A stretch of DNA of 64,000 nucleotides from Linyphia triangularis (lineage: Eukaryota; Arthropoda; Arachnida; Araneae; Linyphiidae). Below the pieces are notes generated by a model that was not told where the DNA came from, did no database searches, and worked only from the letters and a program-made list of their open reading frames with translations. A program made the translations under genes and the position numbers. Where the stretch lies: NCBI GenBank assembly GCA_963978545.1, contig CAXBTE010000001.1:186001-250000 (forward strand), read 5' to 3'. Of this stretch, positions 1-10,000 are shown piece by piece (position 1 is the stretch's first letter; the number at the start of each line of letters is the position of its first letter).

Positions 1-1104
1 ATCGTCACATATTCGCAACAAAAACTAGAAAAGGAAAGCATTTGAGCCTATTTCCCAAATTGAAAATACACGGGTGGACAATGTTCAATGAATTATTGTT
101 CAAAAAGGAAAATTTTCAAATTTTTTTTACTATGAAAATATTGAAGCTAGTATATAGAAGATTCTCCAATTACAATTTTATAACACTCAGGAAATATTAA
201 GTGGTTCAAAAATTGGTCCCAAAAAGTGCACAATCAAAATGTTTCGTCTTTAATTTTTCCACATGTTAAACATACGGAAAACTTCAAATTTCTTCATTTT
301 AGAATTCTTTCAATTTTTTTAGACCCATTGTTATTGAAAAAATCACCCGACTCGAATTCCGGAGTCCAATCGTCACATATTCACAACCAAAAAGAAGAAA
401 AGGAAAGCATTTGAGCATATATCCCCCATTGAAAATAGACGGGGGGACAATGTTCAATAAATTATTGTTCAAAAAGTAAAATTTTCAAAATTTTTTCATT
501 GTGGAGAAATTGAAGCTAGTATATAGTAGAATCTCCGATTACAATTTTATAACACTCAGAAAATATTAAGTGGTTCGAAAGTTGGTCCCAAAAAGTGCAC
601 GATAAAAATTTTTCGTCTCTAATTTTTCCACATGTTAATCGTACGGAAAACATCAAATTTATTCATTTTAGAATTCTTAAATTTTTTTTAGACCCATTGT
701 TATTGAAAAAATCACCCGACTCGAATTCCGGAGTCCAATCGTCACATATTCACAACCAAAAATAAGAAAAGGAAAGCATTTGAGCCTATATCCCCCATTG
801 AAAATACACGGGGGGACAATGTTCAATGAATTATTGTTCAAAAAGTAAAATTTTCAAAATTTTTTCATTGTGGAGAAATTGAAGCTAGTATATAGTAGAA
901 TCTAAAATTACAATTTTATAACACTCAGAAATTATTAATAGGTTCAAATTTTGGTCCCAAAAAGTGCACGATCAAAATTTTTCGTCTTCAATTTTCCACA
1001 TGTTAATCGTACGGAAAACATCAAATTTATTCATTTTAGAATTCTTAAATTTTTTTTAGACCCAGGGTTATTGATAAAATAAGCCGACTCGAATTCCGGA
1101 GTCA

Positions 1105-1109
1105 AATCG
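1105..1109 (+). other. Empty target site (left flank)
   Basis: Here the sequence flanking the element on its 5' side (GATAAAATAAGCCGACTCG through GTCAAATCG) runs straight into its 3' flank (TCACATATTCACAACC and the TGTTGTACGATG variant). A single AATCG is present, with no LTR sequence. This is what the locus should look like before insertion, so this monomer is a paralogue of the insertion target. Confidence 0.85.
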
Positions 1110-2410
1110 TCACATATTCACAACCAAAATTAAGAAAAGGAAAGCATTTGAGCCTATTTCCCCCCTTGAAAATACACTGTTGTACGATGTTCAATGAATT
1201 ATTGTCCAAAAAGTAAAATTTTCAAAATTTTTTTATTATGAAAAAATTGAAGCTAGTATATAGCAGAATCTCCAATTCCAATTTTATAACACTCAGAAAA
1301 TATTAAGTGGTTCGAAAGTTGGTCCCAAAAAGTGCACGACCAAAATGTTTAGTCTTTAATTTTTCCACATGTTAATTATACGGAAAACTTCAAATTTCTT
1401 CATTTTAGAATTCATCCAAATTTTTTAGACACAGGGTTATTGAAAAAATCAACCGAGTTGAATTCCAGAGTCAAATCGTCAAATATTTGCCATAAAAATA
1501 AGAAAAAGAAAGCATTTGAGCCTATTACCCAAATTGAAAATACACGGGGGGACGATGTTCAATGAATTATTGTTAAGAAAGGAAAATTTTCAAAATTTTT
1601 TTTTTCTGGAGAAATTGAAGCTAGTATATAGTAGAATCTCCAATTCCAATTTTATAACACTCAGAAAATATTCAGTGGTTCAAAAGTTGGTTCCAAAAAG
1701 TTCACGATCAAAATTTTTCGTCTTTAATTTTCCACATGTTAATCGTACGGAAAACTTCAAATTTCTTCTTTTTAGAATTCTTCCAATTTTTTTAGACCCA
1801 GGGTTATTAAAAAAATCACCCGTGTTGATTTCTGGAGGCAAATCGTCACATATTCGCAACAAAAATAAGAAAAGGAAAGCATTTGGGCCTATTTTCCAAA
1901 TTGAAAATACACGGGGGGGGGGACGATGTTCAATGAATTATTGTCCGAAATGTAAAATTTTCAAATTTTTTTTACTATGAAAAAATTGAAGCTGTATAAA
2001 GCAGAATCTCCAATTCTAATTTTATAACACTCAGAAAATATTAAGTGGTTCAAAAGTTGGTCCCAAAAAGTTCACGATCAAAATTTTTCGTCTTTAATTT
2101 ACCACATGTTAATCGTAAGGAAAACTTCAAATTTCTTCATTTTTGAATTCTTTTAATTTTTTTAGACCCAGGGTTATTGAAAAATTCCCCCGACTCGAAT
2201 TCCGGAGTCCAATCGTCACATATTCGCAACAAAAATAAGAAAAGGAAAGCATTTAAGCCTATTTCCCAAATTGAAAATATACCGGGGGACGATGTTCAAT
2301 GAATTATTGTCCAAAAAGTAAAATTTTCACATTTTTTTTACTATGAAAAAATTGAAAATAGTATATAGTAGAATCTCCAATTACAATTTTATAACACAAA
2401 AAAAATATTA

Positions 2411-4244
2411 ATGTGTTCAAAAGTTGTCCCAAAAAGTGCACGATCAAAATTTTTCATTTTTAATTTTCCACGTGTTAATCGTACGGAAAACTTCAAATGT
2501 CTTAATTTTCAAATTTTTTCAATTTCTTTAGACCCAGGGTTATTGAAAAATTCTCCTGAGTCGAATTCCGCAGTCAAATCGTCACATATTCGCAACCAAA
2601 TTTAAAAAAGGAAAGAACTTGAGCCTATTTCCCCCATTGAAAATACACGGTGGGACCATGTTCAATGAATAATTGTTCAAAAAGTAAAATTTTCAAATTT
2701 TTTTTACTATGAAAAAATTGAAGCTAGTATATAGAAGAATCTCCAATTAGAATTTTATAACACTCAGAAAATATTAAGTGGTTCAAAAATTGGTCCCAAA
2801 AAGTGCACGATCAAAATTTTTCGTCTTTAATTTTCCACATGTTAATCGTACGGAAAACTTCAAATTTCTTCATTTTAGAATTCTTCCAATTTTTTTAGAC
2901 CCAGGGTTATTAAAAAAATCACCCGAGTTGATTTCCGGAGGCAAATCGTCACATATTCGCAACCAAATTTAAGAAAAGGAAAGAACTTGAGCCTATTTCC
3001 CAAATTGAAAATACACGGGGGGACGATGTTCAATGAATTATTGTCCGAAATGTAAAATTTTCACATTTTTTTTACTATGAAAAAATTGAAAATAGTATAT
3101 AGTAGAATCTCCAATTACAATTTTATAACACAAAAAAAATATTAATGTGTTCAAAAGTTGTCCCAAAAAGTGCACGATCAAAATTTTTCGTTTTTAATTT
3201 TCCACATGGTAATCGTACGGAAAACTTCAAATTTCTTCATTTTAGAATTCTTCCAATTTTTTTAGACCCAGGGTTATTGAAAAATTCCCCCGAGTCGAAT
3301 TCCGGAGGCAAATCGTCACATATTCGCAACCAAAATAAGAATAGGAAAGCATTTGAGCTTATTTCAAAAATTGAAAATACACGGGGGGACGATGTTCAAT
3401 GAATTATTGTCCGAAATGTAAAATTTTCAAATTTTTTTTACTATGAAAAAATTGAAAATAGTGTATAGCAGAATCTCCAATTCCAATTTTATAACACTCA
3501 GAAAATATTAAGTGGTTCGAAAGTTGGTCCCAAAAAGTGCACGACCAAAAATTTTCGTCTTTAATTTTCCACATGTTAATCCTACGGAAAACTTCAAATT
3601 TCTTCATTTTAGATTTCTTTAAATTTTTTTAGACCCATTGTTATTGAAAAAATCACCCGACTCGAATTCCGGAGTCCAATCGTCACATATTCACAACCAA
3701 AAATAAGAAAAGGAAAGCATTTGAGCATATATCCCCCATTGAAAATACACGGGGGGACAATGTTCAATGAATTATTGTTCAAAAAGTAAAATTTTCAAAT
3801 TTTTTTATTGTGTAGAAATTGAAGCTAGTATATAGTAGAATCTCCAATTACAATTTTATAACACTAAAAAAATATTAATGTGTTCAAAAGTTGTCCCAAA
3901 AAGTGCACGATCAAAATTTTTCGTCTTTAATTTTCCACATGTTAATCGTACGGAAAACTTCAAATTTCTTCATTTTAGAATTCTTCCAATTTTTTTAGCC
4001 CCAGGGTTATTAAAAAAATCACCCGAGTTGATTTCCGGAGGCAAATCGTCACATATTCGCAACCAAATTTAAGAAAAGGAAAGAACTTGAGCCTATTTCC
4101 CAAATTGAAAATACACGGGGGGACGATGTTCAATGAATTATTGTCCGAAATGTAAAATTTTCACATTTTTTTTACTATGAAAAAATTGAAAATAGTATAT
4201 AGTAGAATCTCCAATTACAATTTTATAACACAAAAAAAATATTA
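2411..4244 (+). repeat. Five-monomer satellite sub-repeat (1,834 bp)
   Basis: Monomer variants beginning at 2411, 2778 and 3145 recur in the same order at 4245, 4612 and 4979. This is a higher-order period of 1,834 bp, or five monomers. The repeat is inexact: for example, the 2411 and 4245 monomers share the unusual TTAATTTTCAAATTTTTTC segment but differ at a few bases. The second copy (4245-5540) runs into the composite array before completing its fifth monomer. Confidence 0.75.
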
Positions 4245-6621
4245 ATGTGTTCAAAAGTTGTCCCAAAAAGTGCACGATCAAAATTTTTCGTTTTTAATTT
4301 TCCACGTGTTAATCGTACGGAAAACTTCAAATGTCTTAATTTTCAAATTTTTTCAATTTCTTTAGACCCAGGGTTATTGAAAAATTCTCCCGAGTCGAAT
4401 TCCGCAGTCAAATCGTCACATATTCGCAACCAAATTTAAAAAAGGAAAGAACTTGAGCCTATTTCCCCCATTGAAAATACACGGTGGGACCATGTTCAAT
4501 GAATAATTGTTCAAAAAGTAAAATTTTCAAATTTTTTTTACTATGAAAAAATTGAAGCTAGTATATAGAAGAATCTCCAATTACAATTTTATAACACTCA
4601 GAAAATATTAAGTGGTTCAAAAATTGGTCCCAAAAAGTGCACGATCAAAATTTTTCGTCTTTAATTTTCCACATGTTAATCGTACGGAAAACTTCAAATT
4701 TCTTCATTTTAGAATTCTTCCAAGTTTTTTAGACCCAGGGTTATTAAAAAAATCACCCGAGTTGATTTCCGGAGGCAAATCGTCACATATTCGCAACCAA
4801 ATTTAAGAAAAGGAAAGAACTTGAGCCTATTTCCCAAATTGAAAATACACGGGGGGACGATGTTCAATGATTTATTGTTAAAAAAGGAAAATTTTCAAAT
4901 TTTTTTTATTCTGGAGAAATTGAAGCTAGTATATAGAAGAATCACCAATTACAATTTTATAACACAAAAAAAATATTAATGTGTTCAAAAGTTGTCCCAA
5001 AAAGTGCACGATCAAAATTTTTCGTTTTTAATTTTCCACATGGTAATCGTACGGAAAACTTCAAATTTCTTCATTTTAGAATTCTTCCAATTTTTTTAGA
5101 CCCAGGGTTATTGAAAAATTCCCCCGAGTCGAATTCCGGAGGCAAATCGTCACATATTCGCAACCAAAATAAGACTAGGAAAGCATTTGAGCCTATTTCA
5201 AAAATTGAAAATACACGGGGGGACGATGTTCAATGAATTATTGTCCGAAATGTAAAATTTTCAAATTTTTTTTACTATGAAAAAATTGAAAATAGTATAT
5301 AGCAGAATCTCCAATTCCAATTTTATAACACTCAGAAAATATTAAGTGGTTCGAAAGTTGGTCCCAAAAAGTGCACGACCAAAAATTTTCGTCTTTAATT
5401 TTCCACATGTTAATCATACGGAAAACTTCAAATTTCTTCATTTTAGAATTCTTTCAATTTTTTTAGACCCATTGTTATTGAAAAAATCACCCGACTCGAA
5501 TTCCGGACTCCAATCGTCACATATTCACAACCAAAAATAAGAAAAGGAAAGCATTTGAGCATATATCCCCCATTGAAAATAGACGGGGGGACAATGTTCA
5601 ATGAATTATTGTTCAAAAAGTAAAATTTTCAAAATTTTTTCATTGTGGAGAAATTGAAGCTAGTATATAGTAGAATCTCCGATTACAATTTTATAACACT
5701 CAGAAAAAATTAAGTGGTTCGAAAGTTGGTCCCAAAAAGTGCACGATAAAAATTTTTCGTCTCTAATTTTTCCACATGTTAATCGTACGGAAAACATCAA
5801 ATTTATTCATTTTAGAATTCTTAAATTTTTTTTAGACCCATTGTTATTGAAAAAATCACCCGACTCGAATTCCTGAGTCCAATCGTCACATATTCACAAC
5901 CAAAAATAAGAAAAGGAAAGCATTTGAGCCTATATCCCCCATTGAAAATACACGGGGGGACAATGTTCAATAAATTATTGTTCAAAAAGTAAAATTTTCA
6001 AAATTTTTTCATTGTGGAGAAATTGAAGCTAGTATATAGTAGAATCTAAAATTACAATTTTATAACACTCAGAAATTATTAATATGTTCAAATTTTGGTC
6101 CCAAAAAGTGCACGATCAAAATTTTTCGTCTTCAATTTTCCACATGTTAATCGTACGGAAAACATCAAATTTATTCATTTAAGAATTCTTAAATTTTTTT
6201 TAGACCCATTGTTATTGAAAAAATCACCCGACTCGAATTCCGGAGTCCAATCGTCACATATTCACAACCAAAAATAAGAAAAGGAAAGCATTTGAGCCTA
6301 TACCCCCCATTGAAAATACACTGGAGGACGATGTTCAATGAATTATTGTTCAAAAAGTAAAATTTTCAAAATTTTTTCATTGTGGAGAAATTGAATCTAG
6401 TATATAGTAAAATTTCCAATTACAATTTTATAATAATCAGAAAATATTAAGTGGTTCAAAAGTTGGTCCCAAAAAGTGCACGATCAAAATTTTTCGTCTT
6501 CAATTTTCCACATGTTAATCGTACGGAAAACATCAAATTTCTTCATTTTAGAATTCTTCCAATTTTTTTAGACCCAGGGTTATTGATAAAATAAGCCGAC
6601 TCGAATTCCGGAGTCAAATCG

Positions 6622-6881
6622 TGTTGTAAATCAACGCCTATTTTCCCTTCACCCCCATTTTGTAATGGAACATTCTACTGATTACATATAAACGTTAAAA
6701 ACTGTTGTGGCAACACTCGATTCTAAAACTACGTTCCTGTTGGTGTGTAAATAATCCGTGGGTCAGTATGTGTAGGCGCCCACGTAAATGTTTTCTCTAG
6801 TTTTTACCTAAAGTGTTTATTAAATAAGTTTCGTCTAAGAATTGCCTTCTCATTCATCTGTTATTGTGGTCAAATCCCACA
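6622..6881 (+). repeat. 5' LTR, copy 1
   Basis: 260 bp, TG...CA ends. It differs from its own 3' LTR near the middle: CTAAAACTACGTTCC here against CTAAAAACGACGTTCC in the 3' LTR, one base change plus one indel. A TATAAA lies at 6687-6692 and ATTAAA at 6819-6824. CGTGGG (6757-6762) and CCCACG (6779-6784) could pair as a hairpin. The U3/R/U5 limits cannot be fixed without transcript ends. Confidence 0.95.
6687..6692 (+). promoter_or_regulatory. Candidate TATA box in the 5' LTR
   Basis: TATAAA 65 bp into the LTR. A TCAGT, similar to the arthropod initiator motif, lies at 6763-6767, which is further downstream than a standard TATA-initiator spacing. Which motif sets the start is therefore uncertain. 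The equivalent boxes in the other 5' LTRs are at 15154, 23621, 32088, 40555 and 63353. Confidence 0.4.
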
Positions 6882-6944
6882 ATGGTTATGGGCCCAGCAC
6901 GCTTCCACTGCGCAAAGATTGAAGGTAGTACTAGGCGAAGCTAA
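6882..6944 (+). other. Short upstream open frame across the primer binding site
   Basis: An ATG at the first base after the LTR opens a 20-codon frame that ends in TAA at 6942-6944. It is in the same frame as gag-pol but stopped before it. Its codons are dictated by the tRNA-complementary site, so it is probably incidental. It would still be the first AUG of a genomic RNA leader, unless one lies earlier in R/U5. The same frame is present in every copy. Confidence 0.3.
6884..6913 (+). promoter_or_regulatory. Primer binding site for initiator tRNA-Met 5' half, copy 1
   Basis: This lies two bases after the LTR. The 30 bases beginning GGTTATGGGCCCAGCAC are the reverse complement of nucleotides 10-39 of animal initiator tRNA-Met as I recall it. 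It therefore pairs with the anticodon arm and D arm and not the 3' acceptor end. This is the half-tRNA priming known for Drosophila copia. The match is much longer than usual and stops where tRNA position 9 would pair. Confidence 0.85.
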
Positions 6945-7034
6945 GCCTAACAACGTGCACCGTTAAACCAACGGGCAGCCATTTTGAAAGTTTCGTTCCT
7001 GCATACCAATTCAGCATTCATATCTACCGAAAAA

Positions 7035-10000
7035 ATGTCTTCAAACGCCATGAGCATCGAAAGACTCGGTAAGGAGAATTATGATACCTGGAAACTTCAA
7101 ATTGAAGCCATATTGGTCAAAAATGACCATTGGATTTATGCATCCGGCACGGAACCGAAACCAACGGATACTGAAGTCAACTTGACAAAATGGACTGTAA
7201 ATGATCAAAAGGCGAAAGCAGATATAATTTTAGCTATGTCTCCCAGTGAACTTTGCCATGTCAAACATTGCAAAACTTCAAACGAAGTATGGATGAAGTT
7301 AAAATCTGTTTACGAGTCAAAAGGTCCGGCTAAAAAAGCAACACTTCTAAAACAGCTATTATTCAAACGCATGACTACCGAGGATATGTCCACGCATCTA
7401 AACTCGTTCTTCGATACAGTTGACAAACTGACCGAGATGGAAATCGAGATTGCGGACGATCTATTATCAATTCTATTGTTATATAGTATCCCGGATAGTT
7501 TCGAAAATTTTCGGTGTGCAATCGAATCAAGAGACGAACTGCCGAAACCTGATATTCTAAAAATAAAGCTGTTGGAAGAATTCGAGTCCCGACAAGGAAA
7601 AGGAAGCCAAGATACACCAAACGCATATTATTCATCTAAAGGAAACTATAAACAAAAAGCGAAACCTCAAAATTCCTGGAATGCAGCTAATCAAAATAAA
7701 AGAATGAGTAATAAACCATTTCGAAACATCGTTTGCGGATTCTGTACCAAGAGGGGCCATAAAACCGAAAGCTGTTTCAAGAAAATCGCAGAAAACAAAA
7801 CAACATCTTCAAAAGATGAAAGAAAATGTTGGACACAACGAAACGAGTGTGCGACAACAGCAATCTGCACAGAAATTTCTATGAAAGCAAGCCAAACTAA
7901 CACCACTTTTGTGTTTGACAGTGGTGCCAGCTCCCACATGGTAAATGATGAAAATATGTTCTTTGAGTTCCAGAAACAAACGAATTCGTTCATTAAATTA
8001 GCTGTTGATAAAACTGCAGAAATAACTGGAAAAGGTTCCGTTAGAATAACAGTTCCCGACGAGCAAGGTACCAAAACAATTCGACTTGAAAATGTACTCT
8101 GTGTTCCTGAACTAAAAATGAACTTGTTATCAACTTCAAAATGCACACGAAACAACCGTTCTGTAATTTTTGATGCTCATGAAGCAAAAGTAATTGAAGA
8201 AAATGGATCTGTTATGATGCGTGCAAAACGAATTGGGGATTTATACTACATTGAACCAAGCATAGAAAGTGCAGCTGTCGCAACAGAATTTCAAATATGG
8301 CATAAAAAATTCGGCCACTTAAATGAAAATGACCTAAAGAAATTAAAATCAGAAGAAATGATACGAGGACTGTCTTTCAAAAACAACAACTGTGACTCCC
8401 TAAAGGACTGTAAAATCTGTTTACAAAGCAAACAAAGTGCTACTCCTTATCCGAAGAAGTCAAAATTTGTTAGTACAGATTTACTCGATCTAGTGCATTC
8501 TGATCTATGTGGACCGATGAAAATACCATCGCTTGGAGGATCACGCTATTTTGTGACTTTCATCGACGACAAAAGTCGCTACATAGAAATATTCTTCCTC
8601 AAAACTAAGGAAGAAGTAAAAGACGCATTCCTTAAATACAAAGCCTGCATCGAAAATCGTACTGGAAAGAAAATAAAAGTTCTACGTACGGATAACGGTT
8701 TGGAGTATGTAGGTCAAGAATTCGACAGATTTTTAATACAAGAAGGAATACGCAGAGAGCGTTCCTCTCCATACACTCCACAGCAAAATGGTGTCTCGGA
8801 AAGAGCGAACAGATCAATCGTTGAGATGGCACGCTGTTTACTTTTTCAAGCAAACTTGGATTCTACTTTCTGGGCAGAAGCAGTCCGAACGAGCGCCCAT
8901 CTAAGAAACAGATGCCCTTCACGTAGTATAATGGCAAACAAAACTCCACTCGAGTTATTTTTTGGCAGAAAGCCAACTGCAGCATACTTCAAAATCTTCG
9001 GTCAAAAGGCCTTCGTTTTAAACAAACGCCAAAAATCAAAATTCGATCCAAGGTCACAAGAGGTTATATTTATTGGATATTCAGACGGAGTAAAAGCCTA
9101 TCGTTTCTGGGATCCAAAAACAAGAAAGGTAATCGTCAGTCGCGATGTGAAATTTATAAACGAATTCAACCCTCCTTGTGATAACTCAGAAAAAGAGCTA
9201 GATTATTTTTTTTCTTTCGAAGAATCTTCAACAGAAATGGAACCAAAGGTTCTGGTGTCTTCTCCTCCGAGAAATTCACAGTCGGATACGTCATTGCAAC
9301 CGCATCCAATAGCAGACGAGAGCCCTTTGGAAGAGGATGATGTAACCATCGATATATATGATGCAACAAGTAGCGAAGGAGAAGATGATTACGCAACCAG
9401 TGATGCTATTCCAAAGCGCAAATCTGGCCGACCATATTTTCTCCGATCAGGTCACAGAGGTCGCCCTCGAAAGCTATTTCACTACGCGAATACCACAGCT
9501 GATTTTGATGACTCTGATATTTCTCCTAGCGTGTCAGAAGCGCTAAAAAGCAAAAATGCTGATGGATGGATAGACGCCATGAATGAAGAATTTTATTCGT
9601 TAGTAAAAGAAAATGCCTGGGAACTTGTTGATCGTCCGATAAATAAGAAGGTGATACCCTCGAAATTTGTTTTGAAGACCAAATTTAATCAAGATGGAAC
9701 TGTACAAAAATTAAAAGCTAGACTCGTCGCATTAGGATGTGCACAGACCATTGGTGATTTCGATGAAAATTTTTCCCCTGTTGCAAGACTGAGTTCAATC
9801 CGAACCGTCTTAGCTCATGCAGTTGAGAATCATCTTATAGCTCATCAATTGGATTTTGTAATGGCCTACATAAATGGAAATTTGACAAAAACTGTTTTCA
9901 TGGAACTACCTGAAGGTTTCAAAGATACTTCTGTAGGAGACAAAGTTTGTTTACTTAAACGTTCGCTATACGGCTTAAAAGAATCGGGTCGTCGTTGGTA

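Larger units (their letters stand above)
1..5582 (+). repeat. Satellite array, ~367-bp monomers (left flank)
   Basis: About 15 head-to-tail monomers of roughly 367 bp fill this stretch. Landmarks recur once per monomer in a fixed order: TCGTCACATATTC, a variable G-tract (as in CACGGGGGGACG), GAAGCTAGTATATAG, AAGTGCACGATCAAAA, CCACATGTTAATCGTACGG and GACCCAGGGTTATTG. Equivalent points fall at 2411, 2778, 3145, 3878, 4245, 4612 and 4979, in steps of 366-367 bp or multiples. Monomers are related but distinct variants, as expected for a satellite with higher-order structure. Short open frames of about 64 codons recur in each monomer, but the monomer length is not a multiple of three and no start context or domain supports coding. 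No tRNA, rRNA or host gene is visible here. Confidence 0.95.

Noticed and set aside
2778..2972. About 64-codon open frames repeated in almost every satellite monomer (several sharing VPKSARSKFFVFNFPHVN), as a possible peptide family
   Set aside because: They arise from monomer similarity. The monomer length is not a multiple of three, so frames do not join. There is no consistent start codon, signal peptide or domain, and an antisense frame is equally open (e.g. 48025-48303).
1..5582. CRISPR-like array or other bacterial repeat system
   Set aside because: The repeats are long, contiguous and diverged, without unique spacers, and no cas genes are present. The element and priming tRNA are eukaryotic.
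6884..6913. tRNA-like sequence as a tRNA gene on the minus strand
   Set aside because: Only the 5' half (nucleotides 10-39) is matched, directly after an LTR. No T arm or acceptor stem follows, so it is a primer binding site.
6984..7034. Extension of gag-pol to an upstream TTG
   Set aside because: Nuclear genes of animals start mostly at ATG. The ATG at 7035 gives a normal copia Gag N-terminus.
8632..8853. Open frames on the minus strand and in other + frames inside gag-pol
   Set aside because: They are shadows of the 1,345-residue frame, which has the full set of retroelement motifs. None of the alternatives shows a recognisable domain.
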